Assembly (NCBI GenBank): GCA_947503835.1 | Contig: CANNFM010000010.1 | Coordinates: forward strand, 62,001 to 126,000 | Direction of reading: 5' to 3' | Length of the DNA stretch: 64,000 nucleotides | DNA from: an uncultured Aquimarina sp. | GTDB taxonomy: Bacteria > Bacteroidota > Bacteroidia > Flavobacteriales > Flavobacteriaceae | Shown: piece by piece, positions 27,893 through 36,163 of the stretch | Numbering within the stretch: the stretch's first letter is position 1 | How the letters are laid out: each line of letters begins with the position of its first letter | Position numbers and translations under genes: made by a program | The notes under the pieces: generated by a model | Told to the model about the DNA's origin: nothing | Databases searched by the model: none | What the model saw: the letters and a program-made list of their open reading frames with translations, nothing else

Positions 27893-28015
27893 TGTTGATT
27901 AAATGAATTCATAGTTTTTCTTAAAGTCATGATTTATAAATTCGGACAACAACTACATTTTCATAGTAGGTTTTTGGTTATATTTAAATAAAACATATTA
28001 ATAATTTTTGACGTA

Positions 28016-28174
28016 ATGAAAAACCAAAAAAGTGCACAGACTTCTAATAAACTAGCGTTAGAAAAATGGCAGGTTGCTAAACTAGATAACACTTATGCGA
28101 TAAGAGGAGGAAGAGATCATAATTGGTTTGGTAATTCGGGGACCTCAGGATGTCCGACAAAACCCCCTCATTAA
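28016..28174 (+). CDS. Double-glycine leader peptide, class I lanthipeptide-precursor-like
   Basis: A 52-residue ORF starting at the ATG at 28016. The N-terminal ~32 residues are a leader of the Bacteroidota type: charged start, LALEKWQVAKLDNTYAIRGG, then the core GRDHNWF... The core (residues 33-52) holds one Cys (C46) and four Ser/Thr (S41, T43, S44, T48), and ends in TKPPH. In this peptide class the leader is cut after GG by a C39-type exporter and Cys/Ser/Thr may be cross-linked. No LanB/LanC, radical-SAM or C39 exporter gene is visible in the window, so modification would have to act in trans. It follows the TPR-AraC regulator by 123 bp and has its own terminator. Confidence 0.7.
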   Translation: MKNQKSAQTSNKLALEKWQVAKLDNTYAIRGGRDHNWFGNSGTSGCPTKPPH

Positions 28175-28240
28175 ATCTTAATTATTTTTTCGAAATCCAT
28201 CAAATAATTAAGGATTCTTGTGTTCAAAATGAAAAAAATA

Positions 28241-28270
28241 AAAAACCCGAAAAGTATGTTCGGGTTTTTT
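28241..28270 (+). terminator. Intrinsic terminator of the leader-peptide gene
   Basis: AAAAACCCGAA pairs with TTCGGGTTTTT around AAGTATG and is followed by more T. An AT-rich 11-bp stem (28177-28187 with 28202-28212) just upstream may be a second 3'-end structure. Confidence 0.88.
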
Positions 28271-28314
28271 TGGAGAGATCTTAGAGAGTAGTGTCAAATT
28301 TTTTAATACAATAT

Positions 28315-28344
28315 TTTATAAGGGATATTTTTGTCCTTTATAAA
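28315..28344. promoter_or_regulatory. Operator dyad over the rrf2 promoter
   Basis: TTTATAAGGGA (28315-28325) and TCCTTTATAAA (28334-28344) are reverse complements with one mismatch and an 8-bp spacer. The dyad spans the -33 box at 28330-28333, so a bound protein would block polymerase. The Rrf2 protein encoded 36 bp downstream is the likely ligand (inference). Confidence 0.6.
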
Positions 28345-28360
28345 AAAATACATAGCTTTG
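28330..28360 (+). promoter_or_regulatory. Bacteroidota sigma-ABfr-type promoter of the rrf2/NO module
   Basis: TTTG (28330-28333), then 19 bp, then TAGCTTTG (28353-28360) match the -33 TTTG and -7 TAnnTTTG consensus in sequence and spacing. Transcription would begin a few bases later, giving a very short leader before the ATG at 28380. Confidence 0.65.
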
Positions 28361-28379
28361 CATCATAAATAGTTTATAT

Positions 28380-28811
28380 ATGTTTTCAAAGTCTTGTGAA
28401 TATGGTCTTAGAGCAGCGATTTTTATCGCTCAACAAACAACTCAAAATAATAAAGTGAGTTTAAGCACTATTTCAGAAGAAATAAATTCTCCTCAAGCAT
28501 TTACAGCAAAAATTTTACAGCAACTTACACGAAATGATATTGTAAAATCAATAAAAGGTCCCTACGGAGGATTTACAATAGAAGAAGATAAAATGGAAAC
28601 AAAACTAAGCGAAGTGGTAAGTGTCTTGGATGGAGATTCTATATATACTGGGTGCGGATTAGGTTTAAAACAATGTGATGCTAATTCTCCGTGTCCACTA
28701 CATTTCAAATTTATTGAAATAAGAGACAATCTTCGGGATATGTTAGAGAGTACATCGCTAAAATCGATTGCTAATGATATGAATTTGGAATCAACAATAC
28801 TAAAACGATAA
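28380..28811 (+). CDS. Rrf2-family transcriptional regulator (NsrR/IscR-like)
   Basis: A 143-residue winged-helix regulator of the Rrf2 family (SKSCEYGLRAAIFIA at the start; SPQAFTAKILQQLTRNDIVK as recognition region; KGPYGGF wing). Three cysteines, C92, C99 and C105 (CGLGLKQCDANSPC), are placed like the iron-sulfur ligands of NsrR and IscR, though the spacing (6 and 5 residues) differs slightly from both. Family members with such clusters sense nitric oxide or cluster status. Being first in a row leading to NO reductase makes an NO-responsive repressor likely. Confidence 0.88.
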   Translation: MFSKSCEYGLRAAIFIAQQTTQNNKVSLSTISEEINSPQAFTAKILQQLTRNDIVKSIKGPYGGFTIEEDKMETKLSEVVSVLDGDSIYTGCGLGLKQCDANSPCPLHFKFIEIRDNLRDMLESTSLKSIANDMNLESTILKR

Positions 28812-28855
28812 AAAAATTTATAATTAAAAAGGATAAAAAGATCTTTTAGTCTTCT

Positions 28856-29320
28856 ATGAAAAATATAAATCAACATAAATACGCTATAGCAATTACTTTT
28901 ATTTGGATAGGTTTTGTTGGTGCAATAAGCTTTATGGAGGCTTGGATAAAGTTTCAGGCACCTGGGATTACCACCGAGCTAGGTTTGGGGATTGGACAAT
29001 TGGTTTTTAACGCACTCAACAAAGTAGAAATCATTTGTGCCATACTTGTAGGGGTAAGTCTACTTCTTTCAAAATATATAAAAACAAAAACTTTTATTTC
29101 CGTATTCTTTTTAATCCCTCTACTCATTCTAAGTATACAAACCTTATGGCTACTGCCTGCATTAGATCATCGCGCAGATCTAATAATTAAGGGAATAGAT
29201 GTGCCTAAAAGCAAACTACATCTATGGTATGTGCTATTAGAAATAGTAAAAATAATAAACCTATTTATTTACGGAAATAAACTTTTTACTATGAGGAAAA
29301 ATCAATCGAATGACTTTTAA
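28856..29320 (+). CDS. Small integral membrane protein of NO module
   Basis: A 154-residue protein with about four hydrophobic helices (AIAITFIWIGFVGAISF; VEIICAILVGVSLLL; FISVFFLIPLLILSI; WYVLLEIVKIINLFI). It starts 44 bp after the Rrf2 gene and precedes the cupin gene by 26 bp, so it is in the same transcript. I do not recognise a catalytic motif. Conserved placement beside NO-reductase genes in flavobacteria is my expectation, not something I can verify here. Confidence 0.75.
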   Translation: MKNINQHKYAIAITFIWIGFVGAISFMEAWIKFQAPGITTELGLGIGQLVFNALNKVEIICAILVGVSLLLSKYIKTKTFISVFFLIPLLILSIQTLWLLPALDHRADLIIKGIDVPKSKLHLWYVLLEIVKIINLFIYGNKLFTMRKNQSNDF

Positions 29321-29346
29321 AATTATAAACGATAATTAATAAAATT

Positions 29347-29682
29347 ATGAAGATAGGATCTCTTACAGAAAACTTGACGTACAAAGAAGATAAACCGGCT
29401 ATAACAGTTTTGCTAAAAACAAAAACTTCAAAAGAAATAAGAATTGTTATGAAAAAAGGACAATTAATGAAAGAACACAAAGCCCCTTTTCCTATAGTTA
29501 TTGAAATATTTGAAGGGACAATTGATTTTGGTGTTAAGGGTGACAAACAACTTCTTAACAAGGGAGACTTAATAGCATTAGATGAGAATGTACCACATGA
29601 TCTAAGGTGTATAGATGACTGCATTGTTAGATTATCGATTTCTAATATGGATACTACAGACAGAGTTAAAAATTTAATCTAA
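29347..29682 (+). CDS. Small cupin-domain protein
   Basis: A 111-residue single-domain cupin. The two cupin motifs are recognisable: MKEHKAPFPIVIEIFEGTI (first, with a His) and NKGDLIALDENVPHDLRC (second, with VPHD). Only some of the classical metal ligands are present. It is in the NO module between the membrane protein and NO reductase, 28 bp before the latter. A regulatory or metal-sensing role is possible; no reaction can be assigned. Confidence 0.78.
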   Translation: MKIGSLTENLTYKEDKPAITVLLKTKTSKEIRIVMKKGQLMKEHKAPFPIVIEIFEGTIDFGVKGDKQLLNKGDLIALDENVPHDLRCIDDCIVRLSISNMDTTDRVKNLI

Positions 29683-29710
29683 GCAATCTTAATAATTTAA
29701 AAATATAGAA

Positions 29711-31984
29711 ATGAAGAAAATTTGGATTGGATTTTCCAGCGTAGTCATACTATCATTTATTGCATTAATATGGGTCGGAACAGAAATTTACCAAACACAA
29801 CCACCCATACCAGAAACAGTTATTATTGAAGAAACCCAAGAAGTCGTATTTACTAAAAGCGATATTCAAACAGGTCAAAATGTTTGGGAATCGATTGGAG
29901 GAATGGAAGTAGGTTCTATCTGGGGGCATGGTAGTTATGTGGCACCCGATTGGAGCGCAGATTGGATACACAAAGAAGCAGTGTTTATGTTGAATGCTTG
30001 GGCACAAAAAGATTTTAATACTAGTTATGAAAACGTAGACGTAGAAAAAAAAGCAGCAATAAAAGCAAGGTTAATTGAAAATATAAAAACAAATACCTAT
30101 AATGCGTCCGACCAGAGCATAACCATATCTGCTGCACGGTTTGAAGCTATAAAAAATAATTCAGCGTATTATGCTGCTATTTTTTCGAAAGGGCATGAGC
30201 AATATGCTATCCCTAAAGGTGCATTGGTCGATACAGAAAAGCTAGCGCAGTTAAATGCATTTTTGTTTTGGACCTCTTGGGCAGCAAGTACGAATAGACC
30301 AGATAAAGAATATACGTATACTTCGAACTGGCCTCATGAGCCTTTAATTAACAATACGATTACACCAGATTCTCAAATTTGGTCTGGATTTTCTGTAGTA
30401 CTATTATTATTGTTCATTGGGGTACTCACGTATTACTATGTTAGAAATCATGAAAAAGGAGAAGCAGTAGTACATCCAGATAAAGATCCACTTGTTAAAA
30501 TCGTACTAACCAAGTCTCAAAAATCAGTATTAAAGTACTTTATTGTCATCTCTCTACTCATCGGATTACAAATTATTCTGGGAATTTTAACGGTTCATTA
30601 TACAGTAGAAGGTCAAGCTTTTTTTGGATTTGACCTAGCAAGTATTTTACCATACTCAATAACCAGAACTTGGCATACACAACTAGCAGTGTTTTGGATA
30701 GCAGCGACCTGGTTGGCAACAGGATTGTTTTTGGCGCCAATGATTAGTGGTAAAGAAATGAAATTTCAGGTTTTCGGAATCAATTTTCTCTTCATTGCGC
30801 TACTCATTATTGTATTAGGATCATTAGTTGGCGAGTGGTTAGGAGTACATCAATTTTTAGATCTAACAACCAACTTTTTCTTTGGCCATCAAGGTTATGA
30901 ATATATGGATTTAGGTAGATTCTGGCAGCTTTTTCTTGCTGTTGGATTGGTTTTATGGGTGATTATGGTAGGTAGACATGTGCTTTTTGGTATTAGAAAA
31001 AATGATGATGCTAAACATTTATTGATCATACTATTAATATCAGTTATTGCTATCGGTATGTTTTTCTTCTCAGGCTTGATGTACGGAGAGAATAGTAGTT
31101 TACCTGTAATTAATTATTGGAGATGGTGGCTAGTACATTTATGGGTAGAAGGTTTCTTTGAAGTTTTCGCAACAGTAATTATAGCATTTGTATTCTTAAA
31201 AATGAAAATCCTTTCTGCTAAGACTGCAGGTAAAGCTTCTGTTGCATCTGCTACTATATTTTTAGCAGGAGGAATCATTGGTACACTTCATCATTTATAC
31301 TATTCCGGTACTCCGGTTCAAGCTATTGCTTTGGGAGCCACATTTAGTGCCTTAGAAGTAGTGCCACTTACATTGATGGGATTTGAAATAAGAGAGAATT
31401 GGAATTTGCTGAAATCTAATCAATGGATGCAAAAATATAAATGGCCTATATTTTTCTTTATCGCCGTAGCATTTTGGAATATGGTAGGAGCAGGGGTTTT
31501 TGGATTTCTTATTAATCCCCCTATTGCATTATACTATATCCAAGGGCTTAATACTACTGCTGTTCATGCACATACGGCACTTTTTGGAGTGTACGGTATG
31601 CTAGGCATGGGATTTATTATTATATGCTTACGATTTTATTCTAATAGAGCATGGAATACTGTAAAACTGAAAAGAGCATTTTGGTTCTTAAACATAGGGC
31701 TAATCACTATGGTAGTATTGAGTTTACTTCCTGTAGGGATAATCCAGGCCTATACTTCTATCACTAAAGGATACTCTTTTGCCAGAGATGCCGAGTTGTT
31801 GTATTCACCTACAGTACAAACGTTGAAATGGTTAAGAATGATAGGTGATATTCTATTTTCTATCGGGATATTTTATTTCTGCTGGTTTGCTATTCAAGAA
31901 ACGATCTATTGCCTTAAAAAAGACAAATTAAATTCTGAATCATCACAGAATACCGTGACTTCGGAACTGAAGAAAATATTCTAA
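29711..31984 (+). CDS. norB: Quinol-dependent nitric oxide reductase (NorZ/qNorB type)
   Basis: A 757-residue haem-copper-oxidase-superfamily protein that reduces two NO to N2O with quinol electrons. The length, a first transmembrane helix followed by a ~200-residue periplasmic domain (GQNVWESIGGMEVGSIWGHGS) and then about a dozen helices are the qNOR layout; there is no separate cytochrome c subunit (norC) nearby. Metal-ligand regions include WHTQLAVFWIA, HLWVEGFFEVFA and HALFG-like HAHTALFGVYG. It is the core enzyme of the module and is followed after 3 bp by the truncated haemoglobin. Confidence 0.95.
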   Translation: MKKIWIGFSSVVILSFIALIWVGTEIYQTQPPIPETVIIEETQEVVFTKSDIQTGQNVWESIGGMEVGSIWGHGSYVAPDWSADWIHKEAVFMLNAWAQKDFNTSYENVDVEKKAAIKARLIENIKTNTYNASDQSITISAARFEAIKNNSAYYAAIFSKGHEQYAIPKGALVDTEKLAQLNAFLFWTSWAASTNRPDKEYTYTSNWPHEPLINNTITPDSQIWSGFSVVLLLLFIGVLTYYYVRNHEKGEAVVHPDKDPLVKIVLTKSQKSVLKYFIVISLLIGLQIILGILTVHYTVEGQAFFGFDLASILPYSITRTWHTQLAVFWIAATWLATGLFLAPMISGKEMKFQVFGINFLFIALLIIVLGSLVGEWLGVHQFLDLTTNFFFGHQGYEYMDLGRFWQLFLAVGLVLWVIMVGRHVLFGIRKNDDAKHLLIILLISVIAIGMFFFSGLMYGENSSLPVINYWRWWLVHLWVEGFFEVFATVIIAFVFLKMKILSAKTAGKASVASATIFLAGGIIGTLHHLYYSGTPVQAIALGATFSALEVVPLTLMGFEIRENWNLLKSNQWMQKYKWPIFFFIAVAFWNMVGAGVFGFLINPPIALYYIQGLNTTAVHAHTALFGVYGMLGMGFIIICLRFYSNRAWNTVKLKRAFWFLNIGLITMVVLSLLPVGIIQAYTSITKGYSFARDAELLYSPTVQTLKWLRMIGDILFSIGIFYFCWFAIQETIYCLKKDKLNSESSQNTVTSELKKIF

Positions 31985-31987
31985 AAA

Positions 31988-32374
31988 ATGAAAGAAATAC
32001 GCAATAGGGATGATGTTTTTGTATTGGTATCAACTTTTTACAGAGCAGTTAGAAAAGATGAGTTACTGGGACCAATATTTAACAATCATCTGTTAGAAGA
32101 ACAATGGCCTGCACATCTAGAGAAGCTTACAGATTTTTGGGTTACGACGTTATTTGGAGTCGTCTCTTTTAAAGGAAATCCAGTACAAGCACATAGAAAT
32201 GTAGACAAAAATTTGAATCATACTATGGATCAAATTCATTTTGGGAAATGGCTACAACTATGGTTTAATACCATTGATAGTCTTTATGAAGGAAAGTTAG
32301 CTCAAAGGGCAAAAAATGCAGCAAGAAAAATGGCAACAAGTCAATATCTGGCAGTTTGGAAACATAGGCCATAA
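31988..32374 (+). CDS. Group III truncated haemoglobin
   Basis: A 128-residue truncated globin. VLVSTFYRAVRKDELLGPIF, WPAHLEKLTDFWVTTLFG and the proximal-histidine region IHFGKWLQLW are characteristic of group III. Such globins bind O2 or NO and are often linked to NO detoxification. The start is 3 bp after norB, so translation is coupled. Together they form an NO-scavenging pair. Confidence 0.92.
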   Translation: MKEIRNRDDVFVLVSTFYRAVRKDELLGPIFNNHLLEEQWPAHLEKLTDFWVTTLFGVVSFKGNPVQAHRNVDKNLNHTMDQIHFGKWLQLWFNTIDSLYEGKLAQRAKNAARKMATSQYLAVWKHRP

Positions 32375-32449
32375 TGTAAACTACCTGGAATAAATTAAAT
32401 AATAAAACTGAGGCTAAAAGTATTTTTAGTTTCTATAAAAAAGAAAAAA

Positions 32450-32731
32450 ATGAAAATTTATCAAAGTTATTTAGAAGAATATAAAGAAGGAATTATAGGC
32501 TATTCACCATTAGCGATTATCGGACAAAGCTGTTTAGGATCTGTAGCTGCAATGTTTATATTAATGAATGGAAATTCGATGCTACAAATGATCCAATTAT
32601 TTATAGTGACAATCATGTGCATGTTTTACAATGCTTCAATTTTATCTCAACAAAAACCTAAAGTAAGTTTTAACCTTCTTATAGTTAGTGTTGTGTTTAG
32701 CATGGTTATCACAGTTTTAAACTTAATTTGA
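32450..32731 (+). CDS. Small membrane protein, unknown function
   Basis: A 93-residue protein with about three hydrophobic segments (PLAIIGQSCLGSVAAMFIL, MIQLFIVTIMCMFYNASIL, LLIVSVVFSMVITVLNLI). It lies 75 bp after the truncated haemoglobin in the same direction. No family is recognised. Its position suggests membership of the NO-responsive unit. Confidence 0.65.
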   Translation: MKIYQSYLEEYKEGIIGYSPLAIIGQSCLGSVAAMFILMNGNSMLQMIQLFIVTIMCMFYNASILSQQKPKVSFNLLIVSVVFSMVITVLNLI

Positions 32732-32780
32732 TACAAGTCTTTACATTTTTTTAAAATAGAACAAACAAAACCCAAAAATC

Positions 32781-33014
32781 ATGGAACAAAAAGAAATATG
32801 GTTAAAAAGCCTGATTACAGAAAATCCTCAGGAAGGATATGAACTAGCAATAAAGCTTTCTAGAATGGGAGTAAAATCAACCCAACCGGATATGGATGTT
32901 TTAAAAAAATTACGAAAAGAATATGCAAATAGTGCCACAGACCTTACTGCAGCTTCTCATGTCATCGCTGTAAATTTTCAGACGATTTCTGCAGCAAATA
33001 ATTACTGGCGATAA
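32781..33014 (+). CDS. Small soluble protein, unknown function
   Basis: A 77-residue charged protein (MEQKEIWLKSLITENPQEGY...), with no signal, membrane segment or cysteine. It starts 49 bp after the small membrane protein, same direction. No motif is recognised. Codon use and a clean AAAA-rich leader before the ATG support it as a real gene. Confidence 0.6.
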   Translation: MEQKEIWLKSLITENPQEGYELAIKLSRMGVKSTQPDMDVLKKLRKEYANSATDLTAASHVIAVNFQTISAANNYWR

Positions 33015-33157
33015 TGAATTAAACAAACCAGAATATTAAAGAGATTACAGATCAAAAATAGAATCACTATCAGTAGTAAATAAGTCGATTAACATTAGAA
33101 ATTTTAACCATATTTTCTTACTTTAGAAAGCTATTAATTTTTATATTTTTTAGAACA

Positions 33158-34198
33158 TTGCACGTTGAAAAATTTTCGCCAGAAATTAATAAAGTCTACC
33201 AGATAGAAAAGCATACTCTTATTCATATCCTATCTGGTACAGGAAGTATACAAGTTGATTTTAATAATTATTATGATTGGCAACAAAAGGGGATTTTTTT
33301 AGAGAAAGGGCAATACATAAAATTCTTATCAGACCGTTTTTTGGTAAGAAAAATAGAATTTTCTGACGAAAACAAGTTTTACAATGATGAAGTTCGTGTA
33401 TTGTTTAAACACCTCATTTCTTTGGGATACATTGATCTGGAAGAATGTGATGATTGTAAAAAGTTCCTTTCGGAATCTGTGCTGGCTGAGAACTCTGCAA
33501 ATATTATAGATATATCTTCAAAACAATGGTATTGGCAAAACCCTTTTAAGGCTAACAAAGAAGAATATCAAATCATATTTGACACCAAAGAAATCATCGA
33601 CAAGGAATATTCAAATTCTCTAACGAATCGTGATTTAGTAGAACTCATAAACCAAAGAGGGTATAATGCCCAAACATTAATCAAAGATAAAATTGGGCTA
33701 TCTGTTAAAAATTTAATGAGTGCTAAGAAGCTTGTCGAAAGTCAAAAAGAAATAGCATTTACAGACAAAAGTATTCAAGAAATATCGTACCAATTAGGCT
33801 ATAAAGACGATGCGTATTTTAATCGCGTTTTTAAAAATGCCACAGGTAATACTCCAAGACAATTTCGTGAAAACTTTGATTTTAAAAACAGGGACTTATT
33901 TACCCAAGACATTATAGCACTTCTCAAAGAATACCATACCCAAGAGAGGTCTCTGGGGTTTTATGCAGATAAGATGAATATGTCTGTAAAAACATTAGCA
34001 AAAAAGGTGCAATCGAAAATGAATGTTTCTCTAGGGCAACTCATTCGATTAGAAATTATTAATACGGCTAAACTTATGCTTATTAATGGTGAAAGCATCA
34101 CCCACATTTCTAGAACTCTTGGTTTTGAAGAACCTAATCACTTTTCAAGATTCTTTAAGCACTACTCTGGAGTAACTCCAACCGATTTCAAATTTTAA
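33158..34198 (+). CDS. AraC-family regulator with two tandem DNA-binding domains
   Basis: A 346-residue regulator. Residues ~1-100 look like a cupin sensor (LIHILSGTGSIQVDFNNYYDW). Residues ~150-237 form a first AraC domain ending DDAYFNRVFKNATGNTPRQF. Residues ~245-346 form a second, ending EPNHFSRFFKHYSGVTPTDF. Most AraC proteins have only one. No ATG is available near the start; TTG at 33158 is the best codon, about 32 bp after a near-consensus -7 box (TACTTTAG, 33119-33126). It may control the downstream SnoaL-like and YHS genes or the NO genes upstream. Confidence 0.85.
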   Translation: MHVEKFSPEINKVYQIEKHTLIHILSGTGSIQVDFNNYYDWQQKGIFLEKGQYIKFLSDRFLVRKIEFSDENKFYNDEVRVLFKHLISLGYIDLEECDDCKKFLSESVLAENSANIIDISSKQWYWQNPFKANKEEYQIIFDTKEIIDKEYSNSLTNRDLVELINQRGYNAQTLIKDKIGLSVKNLMSAKKLVESQKEIAFTDKSIQEISYQLGYKDDAYFNRVFKNATGNTPRQFRENFDFKNRDLFTQDIIALLKEYHTQERSLGFYADKMNMSVKTLAKKVQSKMNVSLGQLIRLEIINTAKLMLINGESITHISRTLGFEEPNHFSRFFKHYSGVTPTDFKF

Positions 34199-34288
34199 AA
34201 GTACAATTTATAGGGCTTTTTTTGTACTAACTACCCTTCGTTTATCCTTCATCTTTGTAGTGTATTAATTCACTAAAAAATAAAAAAG

Positions 34289-34642
34289 ATGAATATTAAA
34301 GATCAAGTAACAAAAATGGATGCCATAGTAAGTCAAGGAGCTATTGTAGATGCTGTAAAAGAGTTTTTTGCAGATGACGCTAACACTTCAGACTACGGAG
34401 ATGGAGGAACAAAAGGAAAACCTGAAATGATTGTAAAAATGGAAGGTTTTGCAGGTGCTATTGCTAAAGTAAACGGTATAACACATCATCACTCAATTGT
34501 TGATGGAAACGTTTCTGCTTCAGAATTTACATTTGATTTCGACATGAAAGATGGTAGTAAAATCTACTGGCATGAAATCATTCGTAGAGTTTGGAATAGC
34601 GAAGGAAAAGTAATTCAAGAAGAATATTTCAACGCAGAATAA
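34289..34642 (+). CDS. SnoaL-like / NTF2-fold protein
   Basis: A 117-residue small protein resembling the SnoaL/NTF2-like fold: IVDAVKEFFADDANTSDYG at the start and FDFDMKDGSKIYWHEIIRRVWNSEGKVIQEEYF at the end. The family includes polyketide cyclases, isomerases and many unknowns. No signal peptide. It is 90 bp after the AraC gene and 34 bp before the YHS gene. Reaction unknown. Confidence 0.78.
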   Translation: MNIKDQVTKMDAIVSQGAIVDAVKEFFADDANTSDYGDGGTKGKPEMIVKMEGFAGAIAKVNGITHHHSIVDGNVSASEFTFDFDMKDGSKIYWHEIIRRVWNSEGKVIQEEYFNAE

Positions 34643-34676
34643 TTAGAACAAATTAAAACTTAAAATAATAACAAAA

Positions 34677-35147
34677 ATGAAAATTTTAAAATCATCCTTA
34701 GTAGTAGTAACATTCTTATTAGCAACGACTTTATCTGCGCAAGATAAAATGGCTAATAATATAGACAATAGCAATATTGCACTTGCTGGTTATAGCCCCG
34801 TATCATATTTAGATTTAGGCTTAGCTCAAAGAGGAAGCAAGGCATACAAATCCGAATATCAAAAGATTGCATACTACTTTACTTCAGCAGAACAAAAAGC
34901 AACTTTTGACAAAAACCCTGCAAAATATATGCCTCAATACGGTGGTTTCTGCGCATTTGGTACATACGCAGGAGCAAAGTTTAGAGTAGATCCAACTAAA
35001 TTTATTGTTAAAGACGGGAAATACTACTTGTATTTGAATAATGTAGAATTAGATGCAAAACAATTATGGTTGGCAGAAAATAATCATAGTAAGTTAATGG
35101 GTGTGGCAGACAAAAACTGGAATAAACTGGGTAAGACACATAATTAA
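34677..35147 (+). CDS. Exported YHS-domain protein
   Basis: A 156-residue protein with a signal peptide (MKILKSSLVVVTFLLATTLSAQ) and a YHS-type domain (ALAGYSPVSYLDLG, YYFTSAEQKATFDKNPAKYMPQYGGFCAFG). YHS domains are linked to metal binding. The Cys in GGFCAFG is the only one in the mature protein. It is the last gene of the unit with the SnoaL-like gene. Confidence 0.85.
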   Translation: MKILKSSLVVVTFLLATTLSAQDKMANNIDNSNIALAGYSPVSYLDLGLAQRGSKAYKSEYQKIAYYFTSAEQKATFDKNPAKYMPQYGGFCAFGTYAGAKFRVDPTKFIVKDGKYYLYLNNVELDAKQLWLAENNHSKLMGVADKNWNKLGKTHN

Positions 35148-35219
35148 ACCTGAAACACAAAATTTATCGAACAAGTAAGTAATCGATATGCAATTTTTGT
35201 AATGTTTTTAAAATAAAAA

Positions 35220-35247
35220 AAACCCTTAACAAAAAAGTTAAGGGTTT
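35220..35247 (-). terminator. Terminator of tRNA-Phe transcript
   Basis: AAACCCTTAAC and GTTAAGGGTTT form an 11-bp stem with a 6-nt loop. The T-run (TTTTTTATTTT) is on the leftward strand, directly after the tRNA. It may also end the YHS transcript from the other side. Confidence 0.82.
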
Positions 35248-35260
35248 CACTTTCAAGATG

Positions 35261-35333
35261 TGGTGCCTCCAGGAATCGAACCAGGGACACAAGGATTTTC
35301 AGTCCTTTGCTCTACCAACTGAGCTAAGGCACC
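35261..35333 (-). tRNA. tRNA-Phe (GAA)
   Basis: A 73-nt cloverleaf reads leftwards: acceptor stem GGTGCCT/AGGCACC, D-arm GCTCAGTTGGTAGAGC, anticodon loop CTGAAAA with anticodon GAA, and T-arm GGTTCGATTCC. The CCA end is not encoded. No integrase or duplicated 3' end is seen, so it is not being used as an attachment site here. Confidence 0.97.
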
Positions 35334-35405
35334 TTGTTGTAAGCGGATGCAAATATATAACGCTTTTTTTAATCATCAAAAGAAAAAATTAAAAAAATCG
35401 TTTTG

Positions 35406-35413
35406 TACTTTTG
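35406..35413 (+). promoter_or_regulatory. -7 box of coaX
   Basis: TACTTTTG matches TAnnTTTG exactly, 18 bp before the coaX ATG at 35432. No clear TTTG is found 19 bp upstream. Confidence 0.5.
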
Positions 35414-35431
35414 CAGCTTATAAATAGAGAC

Positions 35432-36163
35432 ATGAATCTTGTCATAGACGTAGGGAACACATACACAAAGATTGGGGTTTTTGATAGATCAAAAATTGTA
35501 TATAAAAACAGTTTTCAACAAGCTGATCTTAAAGACGTAATACAACAGGTGAAAACAGAATACCCAAGGGTAACTTATGCTGTAATCTCTTCTGTTTCAA
35601 ATTTACAAGAGGACACTATAGAACATATTAAAAACTCATTTACTACTCTTGTAATTGATCATTTAGTAAGGTTGCCTTTCAGAAATCTTTACAAAACCCC
35701 CGAAACACTTGGGATTGATAGATTAGCACTGGTGGCTGCCGCGGTACATCAGTTTCCTGAGAAGGATACGCTTATTATTGATGCAGGGACTTGTATTACA
35801 TACGATTTCAAAAATAAAAAAGAAGAATATCTAGGTGGAGCTATTGCACCAGGAATTAAGTTGAGATATAGAAGTCTAAATGATTTTACGGCAAAATTAC
35901 CTTTGTTGGCAATAAAAGAGCCTGAGAATCTTATTGGTAATAGTACAGAAGAAGCTATTCATTCTGGAGTAATACGAGGAATTTTATATGAAATAAATGG
36001 GGTAATTGAAGATTATTGCAACATTTACCCTGATTTAACAGTTATTTTAACCGGAGGAGATGCACATTTTTTGTCTAAAAGATTAAAAAATAGCATATTT
36101 GCCACTTCCAATTTTTTGTTGGAAGGTTTAAACCACATTTTAGCCTTTAATAATAATAAATGA
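35432..36163 (+). CDS. coaX: Type III pantothenate kinase
   Basis: A 243-residue enzyme phosphorylating pantothenate, the first step of coenzyme A synthesis. The ATG at 35432 puts the nucleotide-binding motif DVGNTYTKIG at residues 5-14; an upstream TTG lies inside the promoter box. Other landmarks are PETLGIDRLALVAAA and the phosphate-binding LIIDAGTCITYD. Its stop overlaps the next start by 4 bp (ATGA), so they are coupled. Confidence 0.95.
   Translation: MNLVIDVGNTYTKIGVFDRSKIVYKNSFQQADLKDVIQQVKTEYPRVTYAVISSVSNLQEDTIEHIKNSFTTLVIDHLVRLPFRNLYKTPETLGIDRLALVAAAVHQFPEKDTLIIDAGTCITYDFKNKKEEYLGGAIAPGIKLRYRSLNDFTAKLPLLAIKEPENLIGNSTEEAIHSGVIRGILYEINGVIEDYCNIYPDLTVILTGGDAHFLSKRLKNSIFATSNFLLEGLNHILAFNNNK

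Noticed and set aside
35261..35333. tRNA-Phe as the attachment site of an integrated element
   Set aside because: No integrase and no repeated tRNA end are seen; the genes on both sides look like core genome.
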